This document shows positions 38,509-48,640 of a stretch of DNA of 64,000 bases, piece by piece (within the stretch, counting starts at the first letter, position 1; each line of letters opens with the position of its first letter). A program made the translations under genes and the position numbers. A model generated the notes under the pieces. That model was not told the origin of the DNA and made no database searches. It saw nothing but the letters and a program-made list of their open reading frames with translations. The DNA comes from Reyranella massiliensis 521 (GTDB lineage: Bacteria; Pseudomonadota; Alphaproteobacteria; Reyranellales; Reyranellaceae), in the NCBI GenBank assembly GCA_945862125.1, contig CAMAYC010000002.1, forward strand, positions 1 through 64,000, read 5' to 3'.

Positions 38509-39822
38509 ATGCGGATGAGCCAGTATTTCCTGCCGACCTTGAAGGAGAATCCGGCCGAGGCGCAGATCGTGTCCCACCGGTTGATGCTGCGTGCCGGCCT
38601 CGTCCGGCAGACCAGCGCCGGCATCTACGCCTGGCTGCCGCTTGGCTTCCGCGTGCTGAAGAATATCGAGCGGATCGTGCGCGAAGAGCAGGACGCTGCG
38701 GGTGCCCAGGAAGTGCTGATGCCGACCATCCAGTCGGCCGACCTGTGGCGCGAAAGCGGGCGCTACGACGCCTATGGGCCGGAAATGCTGCGCATCAAGG
38801 ACCGCCACGACCGCGAGATGCTGTTCGGGCCGACCAACGAGGAGATGATCACCGTTCTCTTCCGCGACGGGGTGAAGAGTTATCGCGACCTGCCGAAGAA
38901 TCTCTATCACATCCAGTGGAAGTTCCGGGACGAGGTGCGGCCACGTTTCGGCGTCATGCGCGGGCGCGAGTTCCTGATGAAGGACAACTACTCCTTCGAC
39001 ATCGACCGGGCGGGCGCCATCCGATCCTACAACAACATGTTCGTGGCCTACTTGCGTACCTTCGCCCGGATGGGGCTGAAGGCGATCCCGATGCGCGCCG
39101 ACACCGGCCCGATCGGTGGTGATCTCAGCCACGAGTTCATCATTCTGGCCGAGACAGGCGAGAGCGCCGTGTTCTGCCACAAGGGGCTGATCGACAAGGA
39201 TATCCTCGGCCGCGCGATCGACTACGCGAGCGATCTGCAGCCGATCGTGAACGAGTGGACATCGCTTTATGCCGCGACGGACGAAAAGCACGACAAGGAT
39301 GCCTTCGAGAAGATTCCCGAGGGTGAGCGCCTGGCTGCCCGCGGCATCGAAGTCGGCCATATTTTTAACTTCGGGACCAAGTATTCAAAGCCGATGAACG
39401 CAGTCGTGGCCGGTCCTGGAGGCGAACAGATCACGGTGGAGATGGGCTCCTACGGCATCGGCGTGTCGCGCCTGGTGGGCGGCATCATCGAGGCGAGCCA
39501 TGACGCGGCCGGCATCGTCTGGCCGGAATCCGTGGCTCCCTTCAAGGTCGCCATCGTTAACCTGAAGCCCGACGACGGCGCGGTTTCGGGCGCTTGCGTG
39601 AAGCTCTATGATGCCCTGCAGGCCAAGCGCGTAGAAGTCCTGCACGACGACCGTGACCTCAGGCCCGGCGCCAAGTTCGCCGACATGGACCTGATCGGTA
39701 CGCCCTGCCAGATAATCGTAGGGCCCAAGGGACTGGCGGCCGGCAAGGTCGAGCTCAAGAACCGCAAGACCGGCGCGCGCGAGGAACTGCCGATCGACGA
39801 GCTCGCGCAACGGTTCGGCTGA
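38509..39822 (+). CDS. proS: Prolyl-tRNA synthetase, short form
   Basis: 437 residues from the ATG at 38509 ([15 protein letters not shown]). The 897-residue track ORF is a read-through of antisense sequence under the permease gene. Class II synthetase motifs: motif 2 in [27 protein letters not shown], motif 3 in [13 protein letters not shown], then the anticodon-binding domain (KVAIVNLKP ... [18 protein letters not shown]). The roughly 180-residue INS editing domain of E. coli ProS is absent, as is usual in alphaproteobacteria, which use separate YbaK-like editors. Confidence 0.97.
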   Translation: MRMSQYFLPTLKENPAEAQIVSHRLMLRAGLVRQTSAGIYAWLPLGFRVLKNIERIVREEQDAAGAQEVLMPTIQSADLWRESGRYDAYGPEMLRIKDRHDREMLFGPTNEEMITVLFRDGVKSYRDLPKNLYHIQWKFRDEVRPRFGVMRGREFLMKDNYSFDIDRAGAIRSYNNMFVAYLRTFARMGLKAIPMRADTGPIGGDLSHEFIILAETGESAVFCHKGLIDKDILGRAIDYASDLQPIVNEWTSLYAATDEKHDKDAFEKIPEGERLAARGIEVGHIFNFGTKYSKPMNAVVAGPGGEQITVEMGSYGIGVSRLVGGIIEASHDAAGIVWPESVAPFKVAIVNLKPDDGAVSGACVKLYDALQAKRVEVLHDDRDLRPGAKFADMDLIGTPCQIIVGPKGLAAGKVELKNRKTGAREELPIDELAQRFG

Positions 39823-39842
39823 AGCGGGAGACACCGCCCATC

Positions 39843-41156
39843 ATGGCTTTCGCCGCCGTCGAGCGCCTGATCGCCTTCCGCTATCTGCGGGCTCGCCGCG
39901 AGGAGGGGTTCATCTCGGTGATCGCCGGCTTCTCGCTGGTCGGGATCACGCTGGGCGTTGGGACCTTGATTGTCGTCATGGCCGTGATGAACGGCTTTCG
40001 CGTCGAGATGCTGCGGCAGATGTCGGCCATCAGCGGCCAGCTCGGTGTTCAGGGCAATCGCGACGGTCTGGACGTCACGCCGGATTTGATGGCCCGCATC
40101 AAGGCCGTGCCGGGTGTTCTCAGTGCCACACAATCGGCCGAAGGGCAGGTCATGGCGGTCGTGGGCGACCGGGTCCGGGGCGTGGTCCTTCGCGGGATGC
40201 GGCCCGAGGATTTTCGCGCCCGCGTGCCGTTGGCCGCAGCCATCGACGGGCCGCCAGGGACGCGTGAGCGCTACCGCGGCCTCTGTCGCGGCGAGGAAGA
40301 CAAGCCCATCGATTGGGGCACACTGAACGGCTTTGGCGACGATTTCTCGGTGGCGGTAGGTCGACGCCTTGCCGATCTGATGGGGCTCAAGGTCGGCGAC
40401 CGGCTGCAACTCGTTTCGCCGGTCTCCGTGGTGACGCCATTGGGCGTCATGCCGCGATCGGTATCGGCCCGTGTGGCAGCGGTCTTCTGCGCCGGCATGT
40501 ATGACTACGATGCCAACTTCGTCTACGCGCCGCTCGTCGACGTCCAGCGTCTGCTCGATCTCGGCAACAAGGTTACGGGCATCGAGGTATTCGCAAGCGA
40601 AGATGCCCCGATTGCGAACACCCGTCGGCTGGTGACCCAGGCTGTGGGCTTTCAGGGTTGGGTGTTCGACTGGTTCCAGGCAAATGCCGGCTTCTTCTCT
40701 GCGATCCAGGCGCAGACGAACGTGATGTTCCTGGTACTGACCCTGATCGTGCTGGTTGCCGCCTTCAATATCGTCTCCAGCCTCGTCATGCTGGTGCGGA
40801 CCAAGACTGCTGACATCGCCATCCTGCGGACCATGGGAGCCAGCCGTGGCGCCATCCTGCGAGTGTTCCTGATCGACGGCCTGGCCATCGGCGGAGCTGG
40901 GACGATCATCGGTGTGGTGCTGGGGCTGGGCTTCGCTCGCAACATCGAGGCAATTCGGCAATGGTTGCAGCACACGTTCGGCCTCGTCCTGTTTGACGAG
41001 ACACTCTATCTCCTGGCCGAAATGCCCTCGCATATCGAGTGGATGGAGGTGGCGGTGATCGCCGGCATGGCGCTGGTCTTCGCCTTGGTGGCCTCGCTCT
41101 ACCCGGCGTTGCGAGCGGCCCGTCTCGATCCCGTTGAAGGGCTGCGCCGTGAGTGA
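39843..41156 (+). CDS. lolC: Lipoprotein-releasing ABC transporter permease, first copy (LolC/E family)
   Basis: 437 residues, four membrane helices: one near the N-terminus (about 25-50) and three near the C-terminus, enclosing a large periplasmic MacB-like domain. Signatures: FRYLRARREEGFISVIAGFSLVGITLGV and, around helix 2, [40 protein letters not shown]. It pulls mature lipoproteins from the inner membrane for LolA. The next gene is a paralogue; together with LolD they form a C-E-D exporter. Its stop lies inside the start of the next gene (8-base overlap). Confidence 0.92.
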   Translation: MAFAAVERLIAFRYLRARREEGFISVIAGFSLVGITLGVGTLIVVMAVMNGFRVEMLRQMSAISGQLGVQGNRDGLDVTPDLMARIKAVPGVLSATQSAEGQVMAVVGDRVRGVVLRGMRPEDFRARVPLAAAIDGPPGTRERYRGLCRGEEDKPIDWGTLNGFGDDFSVAVGRRLADLMGLKVGDRLQLVSPVSVVTPLGVMPRSVSARVAAVFCAGMYDYDANFVYAPLVDVQRLLDLGNKVTGIEVFASEDAPIANTRRLVTQAVGFQGWVFDWFQANAGFFSAIQAQTNVMFLVLTLIVLVAAFNIVSSLVMLVRTKTADIAILRTMGASRGAILRVFLIDGLAIGGAGTIIGVVLGLGFARNIEAIRQWLQHTFGLVLFDETLYLLAEMPSHIEWMEVAVIAGMALVFALVASLYPALRAARLDPVEGLRRE

Positions 41157-42408
41157 GCGGGCCCCGGCTGTTGAGCGTTGGCTGGCTTGGCGCTACCTGG
41201 CGACACGCCAGCGTGAGGGCTTTGTTTCCTTCATCGCGATCTTCTCGCTGATCGGCGTGGCGCTGGGGGTGGCGACCTTGATCGTCGTCCTGTCGGTGAT
41301 GGGCGGATTTCGGCAGCAGTTGCTCGGCCGCATCATTGGTATGAACGGCCACGTCGTGATCACGGCGCCCGGCGGGATGTTGCAGGCGACTGCGGAACTG
41401 CTGGAGAAGCTCAGGCAGACGCCTGGCGTCCGGACTGTGCGGCCGGCGCTGGAACGACAGGCGCTGGTTGCGGCCAATGGCCTGACGCGGGGAGCCATGC
41501 TGCGAGGCGTGCGGACGGACGATCTGTTGACTCGCGATATCGTGACCAAGAACATCGTCCATGGCGAATTGGGTGCCTTCGGCACGAAGCCCGGCGTGGT
41601 ACTGGGCGAGCGGTTGAGGCAGACCCTGAATGTCGGCGCCGGCGACAAGATCACGCTCGTGACCCACCGGCTCAACGAGAACGGCACGATCGCGCCGCGC
41701 TATTCCGATTACGAAGTATTGGCGAGCTTCATGACGCGCCGCTACGAATTCGATGGCGCCCTGGTTTTCGTGCCGCTCGAAGCGCTGCAGGAGGATCTTG
41801 AGTACGGACACAATGCGGTAAGCTCGATTGACCTGGAGTTGGTCGATCCGGCGGCGGCGCCGCGCGTGGCCCAGGAGCTTCGCCGGTCGCTCGGCCGTGA
41901 CGATCTCAAGGTGTCGGATTGGCTCGGTCTCAATGCCCGGTTCGTGGGCGCGCTGCAGGTCGAGCGGGTGATGATGTTCATCATCCTCACCCTGATCGTT
42001 GTGGTTGCGGCGATGAACGTGGTGGCAAGCTTTACCATGCTGGTGCGCGTGAAACGCGGCAGCATCGCCATCCTGCGCACGATGGGGGCGACGCCGGGAA
42101 CGATCGTGCGTGCATTCTTTCTCGCCGCCGCCGCGGTCGGGCTGGTGGGAACGGCCGTCGGCACGGGGCTGGGGTTGCTGATCTGTGCCAACATGCCCTC
42201 GATCGGCAGGCTGCTGGTGGTGATTACTGGAGCATCGGGCGGAGGCAATGCAGAAGTCGACTTCATCACCGCCATGCCCGTTCGGGTTCAAACCCTCGAA
42301 GTGGGCATGATAGTTGGCATCGCCATCCTGTTGTCACTGGCGGCTGCGGCCTATCCGGCGTGGCGCAGTACCCGGATCGAACCGGTCGAGGGACTTCGAT
42401 ATGAGTGA
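41149..42408 (+). CDS. lolE: Lipoprotein-releasing ABC transporter permease, second copy (LolC/E family)
   Basis: 419 residues, with the GTG at 41149 chosen ([25 protein letters not shown]) because it aligns with the first permease; the track's TTG adds five residues. It has the same plan: helix 1 in [27 protein letters not shown], a periplasmic domain, and helices 2-4 beginning [25 protein letters not shown] with [14 protein letters not shown]. Many alphaproteobacteria have one hybrid permease here; this organism has two. Which copy is C and which E cannot be settled by eye. It overlaps lolD by eight bases (ATGAGTGA). Confidence 0.9.
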   Translation: MSERAPAVERWLAWRYLATRQREGFVSFIAIFSLIGVALGVATLIVVLSVMGGFRQQLLGRIIGMNGHVVITAPGGMLQATAELLEKLRQTPGVRTVRPALERQALVAANGLTRGAMLRGVRTDDLLTRDIVTKNIVHGELGAFGTKPGVVLGERLRQTLNVGAGDKITLVTHRLNENGTIAPRYSDYEVLASFMTRRYEFDGALVFVPLEALQEDLEYGHNAVSSIDLELVDPAAAPRVAQELRRSLGRDDLKVSDWLGLNARFVGALQVERVMMFIILTLIVVVAAMNVVASFTMLVRVKRGSIAILRTMGATPGTIVRAFFLAAAAVGLVGTAVGTGLGLLICANMPSIGRLLVVITGASGGGNAEVDFITAMPVRVQTLEVGMIVGIAILLSLAAAAYPAWRSTRIEPVEGLRYE

Positions 42409-43084
42409 CGCCGTGTTCCCGCTTTCCCTGCGCGAGATCAAGCGTACCTTCGTGCAGGGCGACCGTCGCCTGGAAGTGCTTCGCGGCGTCTCGCTGGATC
42501 TGCGGCCGGGCGAGATCGTGGCGCTTGTCGGCCAATCCGGCAGCGGCAAGTCGACGTTGCTGCATATCGCGGGGCTCCTCGAGCAACCCGACGGCGGCGA
42601 TGTGGTCTTGAACGGCAAGGCGGCCGGCCCGCTCGGCGATCGCGGCCGGACGGCGTTGCGCCGGCGGTTCCTGGGGTTCGTCTATCAGTACCATCACCTT
42701 TTGCCGGAGTTTTCGGCGATCGAGAACGTGATGCTGCCCCAGATGTTGAACGGCCTCTCACGCAGCGAGGCCCGTGTCAGGTCGACCGACCTGCTGGCGA
42801 TGGTCCAACTCAAGGAACGTGGCGACCATCGTCCGGGTCGGCTCTCTGGCGGTGAGCAGCAGCGCGTGGCGATCGCACGTGCGGTTGCGAATGCGCCGAG
42901 AGTGCTTCTGGCCGATGAACCGACGGGAAATCTCGACGCGGCGACGGCCGACATCGTGTTTCGCCAGCTCCTGGCGTTGGTGCGGGAGACCGGCATGGCA
43001 GCGCTGATCGCCACCCACAATCCCGACCTGGCCGAACGTATGGACCGCACGGTGACGCTCAAAGACGGCTTATTGTCGTCCTGA
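42401..43084 (+). CDS. lolD: Lipoprotein-releasing ABC transporter ATPase LolD
   Basis: 227 residues from the ATG at 42401 ([17 protein letters not shown]). ABC ATPase motifs: Walker [10 protein letters not shown] at 44-52, the Q-loop in [21 protein letters not shown], signature [14 protein letters not shown], Walker [13 protein letters not shown] and the H-loop in ATHNPD. The YHHLLPEF segment is typical of LolD. It drives lipoprotein release with the two permeases upstream and is 31 bases from dnaE. Confidence 0.95.
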   Translation: MSDAVFPLSLREIKRTFVQGDRRLEVLRGVSLDLRPGEIVALVGQSGSGKSTLLHIAGLLEQPDGGDVVLNGKAAGPLGDRGRTALRRRFLGFVYQYHHLLPEFSAIENVMLPQMLNGLSRSEARVRSTDLLAMVQLKERGDHRPGRLSGGEQQRVAIARAVANAPRVLLADEPTGNLDAATADIVFRQLLALVRETGMAALIATHNPDLAERMDRTVTLKDGLLSS

Positions 43085-43115
43085 CAGTCCACAGGGTGCG
43101 GCGCGATGATGGCCC

Positions 43116-46100
43116 GTGACCATCGCTGATTTCGTCCATCTCAAAGTCCGGTCTGCCTATTCGCTCACCGAAGGAGCGAACAAGGTCGATGCTGTTGTAG
43201 CATTGGCCAAGGCACAGGCGATGCCGGCGGTTGCTGTTACCGACCGCAACAATCTGTTCGGCGCCCTGGAATTCGCGCAGTACGCCTCGAAGGCAGGCAT
43301 CCAGCCGATTATGGGCTGCGACCTCGGGCTCCGCCGGGAAGAGGAGGGCGGCATCTCGGCGGTCAGCAAGCTGCCGTCGGTCGATTGGCTGACCCTGCTG
43401 GTCCAGAACGAGCAGGGCTACATCAATCTGATGCGGCTGGTGAGCAGGGCCCATCTGGAATTCAAGACCGGCTCGATCGCCGCGCTGCCCCTGTCCGAAC
43501 TCGAGGGCCACAGCGATGGCCTTTTGGCGTTCACGGGCAGCGCCAGCAGTGGGGTTGGCCGGCTGTTGCTAGCGGGCCAAGCGCCGGCGGCGGCGCACAT
43601 GCTGGAGCGGCTGCAGACGCTGTTCGACGGCCGGCTCTACGTCGAATTGCAACGCCATGGCGAGGACAGCGAGCGGCGCATCGAGGCCCCGCTGCTTGAC
43701 CTCGCCTATGCGCGCGACCTGCCGCTGGTTGCGACGAACGATGTGCATTTCCCCAAGGCGTCGATGTACGAGGCGCATGATGTCCTCCTCTGCATTGAGC
43801 AGGGGACGCACATCGACGATCCGAATCGCCGTCGGCTGACACCGGAGCACTATTTCAAGTCGGCTGGCGAGATGCGCAGCGTCTTCTCGGACCTGCCGGA
43901 AGCCTGTGACAACACCATCGCCATAGCCCAGCGCTGCGCCTACATGCCTGAGCCGCGCAAGCCCATCCTGCCGCGCTACACCAAGCTCGGCGGTCGCGCC
44001 GAGAAAGATGCCCTGAAAGAGATGGCTGAGGCTGGCCTTGCGACCTTGAAGGCGAGTGGTCGCCTCGCTGAGGATGTCTCACTCAAGAAGTATGAGGACC
44101 GGCTCTCCTACGAACTCAACATGATCGAGAAGATGGGCTTCTCGGGCTACTTCCTGATCGTCGCCGATTTCATCCAATGGGCGAAGGACAACAGTATTCC
44201 CGTCGGGCCGGGGCGCGGTTCGGGCGCGGGTTCGCTGGTGGCCTGGTCGCTCAAGATCACCGACCTTGACCCTCTGCGATGGGGCCTGCTGTTCGAGCGT
44301 TTTCTCAATCCCGAGCGCGTGTCGATGCCCGACTTCGACATCGACTTTTGCCAGGACAAGCGCGACCAGGTGATTCGCTACGTGCGTGACGAATACGGTC
44401 ATGATCGCGTTGCCGCCATCATCACCTTCGGCAAGCTGCAAGCCCGTGCGGTACTGCGCGATGTCGGCCGCGTGCTCGGCATGCCCTACGGCCAGGTCGA
44501 TCGCATCTGCAAATTGGTGCCGAACAATCCGGCCAAACCGGTCACACTTGGCCAGGCGCTCGAGAGCGAGCAGCTCCTGAAGGAGCAATATCAGGCCGAC
44601 GAGGAGATCAAGCGCCTGATCGACCTGGCATTGCAGCTCGAAGGGCTATTCCGCAACGCGTCGACTCATGCTGCCGGTGTCGTGATCGGTGACCGACCGC
44701 TCGAAGAGCTGGTGCCGCTCTATCGCGATACCGACAACAAGGAATCGCTGCCGGCCACCCAGTTCAACATGAAGTGGGTCGAGACCGCGGGCCTTGTGAA
44801 GTTCGACTTCCTCGGCCTCAAGACACTCACGGTGATTGAAAAGGCATGCGGCCTGATCGGCCACGACAAGATCAAGATCGACAAGATACCGCTCGATGAC
44901 GAGCCGACCTTCAAGATGCTGGCCAAAGGCGATGCCTACGGGGTCTTCCAGATGGAAGGCAGCGGCATGCGCGACATCCTGAGCAAACTGAAGCCAAATC
45001 GGTTCGAGGACCTGATCGCGTTGGTCGCTCTCTATCGCCCCGGTCCGATGGACGACATTCCGACCTACATCAGCGTCAAGAACGGACAGGAGAAGCCCGA
45101 CTATCTGCATCCTTCGCTGAAAGGCATCCTCGAGGAGACCTATGGCATCATGGTCTACCAGGAGCAGGTCATGCAGATCGCCCAGGTGCTCAGCGGCTAT
45201 TCGCTGGGCGGCGCCGATCTGCTGCGCCGTGCCATGGGCAAGAAGATCCAGTCGGAAATGGACGCGCAGCGGGCGATCTTCATTGAAGGGGCACGCAAGA
45301 ACGAGGTCGAGGACGCGCGCGCCTCGATGATCTTCGACAAGGTCGCCAAGTTTGCGGGCTACGGCTTCAACAAGTGCCATTCCGCGCCCTATGCGCTGGT
45401 CGCGTATCAGACCGCCTACCTCAAGGCGAACTATCCGGTCGAATTCTTCGCCGCCTCCATGACGCTCGATATGGGCAACAGCGACAAGATCGGCAATTTC
45501 CGGCGCGAGTTGGAGCGGCTGCAGATCCCGCTACTGGGGCCGGATGTGAACAAGTCGATGGCCGAGTTCGCCGTGGAGACGACGCCCGAGGGCAAAAAGG
45601 CAGTTCGGTACGCGCTTTCCGCGATCAAGGGTGTCGGCCGCGAAGCCATGACTCGCCTGGCTGAGGAACGGGCAGAGAAGGGCCCGTTCAAGGACACGTT
45701 CGACTTCGCCGAGCGCCTGGACCAGCGGGTGGTGAACAAGCGGTTGATCGAGGGGCTGGTGAAGGCGGGGGCCTTCGATTCACTGAACAAGAACCGCGCC
45801 CAGACCTTTGGCGCCGTCGAAGCTCTTATGCGCCATTCGCAGGCCACGCATGAGTCCCGCGGCAGCAATCAGAACAGTCTGTTCGGTGACGACACTGCGC
45901 AGCGTCGGCCGCAACTTCCCAAGATGCCGGATTGGGCGCCGATGGAGCGGCTGCAGAATGAATTCGCGGCAATCGGCTTCTACCTCTCCTCGCATCCGCT
46001 GGCCGCCTACGAGCGGAGCCTGCAGCGGCTGGGGGTCTGCCGGGCTGCCGACCTGACGGCCCTGCTGGCGCGAGGTACGCCGGGCCGCATCAAGCTTGCC

Positions 46101-46562
46101 GGCACCGTAATCGACCGTATGGAGCGGACCTCGGCCAAAGGTAACCGCTTCGCCTTCGTGCAGTGCTCGGACCAGTCCGGGGCGTTCGAACTCACGGTGT
46201 TCAGCGAACTCCTGGGCAGCAAGCGCAATCTCCTGGAGCCGGGACAGGCGGTACTGGTCTCGGCCGACGGCCGGCTCGACGGTGAGCAGGTGAAGCTCAC
46301 GGCGCAGAGCGTCGAGAAGCTCGACGACGCGGTTGCCAACGCGGCGGCGGGTCTGCGCATCATCGTTTCCGATCCGGCGGCCCTGGAGGCCTTGCGCAAG
46401 ACGCTGGATGGCAAGAAGGGGCGGGGACGCGTCACGCTGGTCGTCCCGATGCCCGATGAGGCGGAGGCCGAAGTGACCTTGCCCGGGACCTATTCAATCG
46501 CGGGTGGCTTGCGCGACGCCATCGGCATGCTGCCGGGCATTGCGCAGGTGGAAGAGATTTGA
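43116..46562 (+). CDS. dnaE: DNA polymerase III subunit alpha
   Basis: 1148 residues, the replicative polymerase, starting with GTG (MTIADFVHLKVRSAYSLTEG). N-terminal PHP domain (1-270; HLKVRSAYSLTEG and ATNDVHFPK), then the palm with catalytic aspartates in PDFDIDFCQDKR and GPGRGSGAGSLVAWSLKITDLDP, fingers containing YQEQVMQIAQVLSGYSLGGADLLRRAMGKK, helix-hairpin-helix and a C-terminal OB fold (GRIKLAGTVIDRMERTSAKGNRFAFVQ). It is the DnaE1 type. The proS-lolCE-lolD-dnaE order is conserved in alphaproteobacteria. Confidence 0.98.
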   Translation: MTIADFVHLKVRSAYSLTEGANKVDAVVALAKAQAMPAVAVTDRNNLFGALEFAQYASKAGIQPIMGCDLGLRREEEGGISAVSKLPSVDWLTLLVQNEQGYINLMRLVSRAHLEFKTGSIAALPLSELEGHSDGLLAFTGSASSGVGRLLLAGQAPAAAHMLERLQTLFDGRLYVELQRHGEDSERRIEAPLLDLAYARDLPLVATNDVHFPKASMYEAHDVLLCIEQGTHIDDPNRRRLTPEHYFKSAGEMRSVFSDLPEACDNTIAIAQRCAYMPEPRKPILPRYTKLGGRAEKDALKEMAEAGLATLKASGRLAEDVSLKKYEDRLSYELNMIEKMGFSGYFLIVADFIQWAKDNSIPVGPGRGSGAGSLVAWSLKITDLDPLRWGLLFERFLNPERVSMPDFDIDFCQDKRDQVIRYVRDEYGHDRVAAIITFGKLQARAVLRDVGRVLGMPYGQVDRICKLVPNNPAKPVTLGQALESEQLLKEQYQADEEIKRLIDLALQLEGLFRNASTHAAGVVIGDRPLEELVPLYRDTDNKESLPATQFNMKWVETAGLVKFDFLGLKTLTVIEKACGLIGHDKIKIDKIPLDDEPTFKMLAKGDAYGVFQMEGSGMRDILSKLKPNRFEDLIALVALYRPGPMDDIPTYISVKNGQEKPDYLHPSLKGILEETYGIMVYQEQVMQIAQVLSGYSLGGADLLRRAMGKKIQSEMDAQRAIFIEGARKNEVEDARASMIFDKVAKFAGYGFNKCHSAPYALVAYQTAYLKANYPVEFFAASMTLDMGNSDKIGNFRRELERLQIPLLGPDVNKSMAEFAVETTPEGKKAVRYALSAIKGVGREAMTRLAEERAEKGPFKDTFDFAERLDQRVVNKRLIEGLVKAGAFDSLNKNRAQTFGAVEALMRHSQATHESRGSNQNSLFGDDTAQRRPQLPKMPDWAPMERLQNEFAAIGFYLSSHPLAAYERSLQRLGVCRAADLTALLARGTPGRIKLAGTVIDRMERTSAKGNRFAFVQCSDQSGAFELTVFSELLGSKRNLLEPGQAVLVSADGRLDGEQVKLTAQSVEKLDDAVANAAAGLRIIVSDPAALEALRKTLDGKKGRGRVTLVVPMPDEAEAEVTLPGTYSIAGGLRDAIGMLPGIAQVEEI

Positions 46563-47572
46563 GCCGGCAACCCGGCCTCTTCGAAACCCCCAGTCCGGCC
46601 AGGCGCCGCGCAACAACGGCAGGAGAGGTCCGGCCGGCCGCCACATCGCCGCTGCTGCACGCGCCGGTCCTGCCGCCCGAGATCAGGCTTGGCACCTCGT
46701 CATGGTTTTTTCCGGGATGGCGCGGCCTTGTCTACGAGGGGGTTCATCCGCAGACGGTGCTCAGCCGCAAGGGGCTGGAAGCCTATGGCGAGATCCCGAT
46801 GCTGCGCACGGTCAGCCTCGACCGGACCTTTTATGCTGCCATCTCGGCAGTGGAGTACGCGCGCTACGCCCATCAGGTGCCGGACGACTTCAGCTTCGTC
46901 GTGAAGGCGCCGGCGCTGGTCTGCGATGCGGTGATGCGGGACGAGGAGGGGCGGGGAAAGGTCGCCAACCCGCACTTTCTCGATGCAGCCATCGCCACCC
47001 GCGAGTTCGTGGTGCCCTGCCTCGAGGGGCTAGGTGCCAAGGCCGGGCCGTTGGTCTTCCAGGTCTCGCCACTGCCGCGTGGATTAGTGGCGGAGGCGGC
47101 CACTCTTATTGAGCGGTTGGCGGTGTTCTTTGCGGCTCTGCCGCGAGAACTAGGCAAGAATCGCCCGCTCTACGCTCTGGAACTGCGCAATGCCGAGCTG
47201 CTGACGCCTCGGCTGATGCGCATGTTGGCGGCGGCCGGGGTGCGCTATTGCGTCGGCCTCCATGACCGGATGCCCGAGGTCGAGCGCCAGGAGGCGGCGC
47301 TCCGGGTGCTGGACAGTGACACTCCCGGGCCTCTGATCGTTCGCTGGAACCTGCACCGGGGATTTCTCTACCAGGCTGCCAAGCAGCGCTATGAGCCCTT
47401 CGACCGGCTGGTCGACGAGGATGGCGATACCCGCCGCATTCTGGCCCGGATGGCCGCCGACGCCTTCAAGGCCAGGCAGAAGGTCTGGATCACGGCCAAC
47501 AACAAGGCCGAGGGGAGCGCCCCCCTGTCATTACTCAAACTGGCTCAGGAAATCGCCCAGAACCTAGACTAA
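46559..47572 (+). CDS. DUF72 domain-containing protein
   Basis: 337 residues, TTG start overlapping the dnaE stop (TTGA). After a 40-residue Arg/Pro/Ala-rich leader, the DUF72 TIM-barrel-like fold begins at LGTSSWFFPGWRGLVYEG; SLDRTFYAAISAVEYARYAHQVPDDFSFVVKAP is the next landmark and WNLHRGFLYQAAKQRYEPFDRL the later one. Function unknown; structures of related proteins show a TIM barrel and a link to nucleic acid or metal has been suggested but not shown. The start is uncertain because the leader is not conserved; the first ATG lies well inside the fold. Confidence 0.85.
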   Translation: MSRQPGLFETPSPARRRATTAGEVRPAATSPLLHAPVLPPEIRLGTSSWFFPGWRGLVYEGVHPQTVLSRKGLEAYGEIPMLRTVSLDRTFYAAISAVEYARYAHQVPDDFSFVVKAPALVCDAVMRDEEGRGKVANPHFLDAAIATREFVVPCLEGLGAKAGPLVFQVSPLPRGLVAEAATLIERLAVFFAALPRELGKNRPLYALELRNAELLTPRLMRMLAAAGVRYCVGLHDRMPEVERQEAALRVLDSDTPGPLIVRWNLHRGFLYQAAKQRYEPFDRLVDEDGDTRRILARMAADAFKARQKVWITANNKAEGSAPLSLLKLAQEIAQNLD

Positions 47573-47592
47573 GTCATTGATTTCATTGCTGC

Positions 47593-47621
47593 TTGCAATT
47601 GAGGGCATAAACCCCTAGAAA
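47593..47621 (+). promoter_or_regulatory. Sigma-70-type promoter for rpsB-tsf
   Basis: TTGCAA (47593-47598), 17 bases, TAGAAA (47616-47621). It would give a leader of about 115-120 nt before rpsB, consistent with the S2-binding autoregulatory leaders known upstream of rpsB. No defined S2 site was recognised. Confidence 0.5.
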
Positions 47622-47746
47622 CACGCCACTTCGCACGCGGGTTTGCGGTCGACGGGGAGACATCCCGCCGCTCGCTCCGGTGTCGCCAAGCTCGCAAGAG
47701 TTGGGGGACGACGCCCGCGGAGGCCCAACCGGAAAAGGAGAACGGC

Positions 47747-48535
47747 ATGGCTATGCCGACATTTACGATGCGCCAGCTGCTGGAAGCCGGCGTCCACTTC
47801 GGACATCACACGCGCCGCTGGAATCCCAAGATGAAGCCGTACCTGTTCGGGGTACGCAATGGGGTCCATATCATCGATCTCACCAAGACGGTGCCGCTGC
47901 TCGAGCAGGCGCTGCAGCGGGTCCGCGAAGTCGTGGCCAGCGGCGGTCGCGTCCTCTTCGTTGGCACCAAGGCAGCAGCGTCCGAGCGCGTCGCCGACGC
48001 GGCCAAGCGCTGCGGCCAATACTACGTGAACCATCGCTGGCTGGGCGGCATGATCACCAACTGGCAGACCATCTCTGCCTCGATCAAGCGCCTGCGCGAA
48101 CTCGACGAGCGCCTTAAGGGCGAAGTCCTGGGTCTCACCAAGAAAGAGCAGCTCGACCTGACGCGTGAGCGCGACAAGCTCGAGCGGTCGCTGGGCGGCA
48201 TCAAGGAGATGGGTGGTACGCCCGACCTGCTGTTCATCATCGACACCAACAAGGAGGCGATTGCCGTCCAGGAGGCGCGCAAGCGCGGCATCCCGATCGT
48301 GGCGATCCTCGACAGCAACTCCGATCCCGACGGCATCGACTTCCCGATTCCGGGCAACGACGACGCGATCCGTGCCGTCTCGCTGTTCTGTGAACTCCTG
48401 TCGGGAGCCGTGCTCGATGGCATCCGCGCCGAGATTGCGGCGTCGGGCGGCGATGTGGGCGAACTGAGCGCCCCGCCGATCGAGGAAGTGCCGGTGGTCG
48501 AAGTCCCCGCCGCCGAAGCGGCGCCGGCGGAGTAA
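47747..48535 (+). CDS. rpsB: 30S ribosomal protein S2
   Basis: 262 residues. Signatures: [27 protein letters not shown] at the N-terminus, [25 protein letters not shown] and [26 protein letters not shown]. The C-terminal 40 residues are an acidic Ala/Glu/Pro-rich tail longer than that of E. coli S2, common in alphaproteobacteria. The start is ATG 47747; the ATG two codons on is possible. GGAGAA lies just upstream. It heads the rpsB-tsf operon. Confidence 0.98.
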   Translation: MAMPTFTMRQLLEAGVHFGHHTRRWNPKMKPYLFGVRNGVHIIDLTKTVPLLEQALQRVREVVASGGRVLFVGTKAAASERVADAAKRCGQYYVNHRWLGGMITNWQTISASIKRLRELDERLKGEVLGLTKKEQLDLTRERDKLERSLGGIKEMGGTPDLLFIIDTNKEAIAVQEARKRGIPIVAILDSNSDPDGIDFPIPGNDDAIRAVSLFCELLSGAVLDGIRAEIAASGGDVGELSAPPIEEVPVVEVPAAEAAPAE

Positions 48536-48565
48536 GCCGGAGCCCTTAACGACGAAGATCCAATG

Positions 48566-48587
48566 GGGCCGGTCGGAAGACCGGCCC
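48566..48587 (+). terminator. Hairpin between rpsB and tsf
   Basis: gggccggtc-GGAA-gaccggccc, a perfect 9-bp stem with tetraloop, followed by ttgttgc. It lies 30 bases after rpsB, so probably a partial terminator that lowers tsf relative to rpsB. Confidence 0.6.
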
Positions 48588-48640
48588 TTGTTGCACCACA
48601 CAGGGTTGCATCAAACAGGCCGGACCAAACGGAGCACGAC

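Noticed and set aside
37129-39822. 897-residue + strand ORF
   Set aside because: Only the last 437 residues are ProS. The front part is antisense to the NCS2 permease and has the Asp/His/Arg-rich composition of GC-rich antisense frames.
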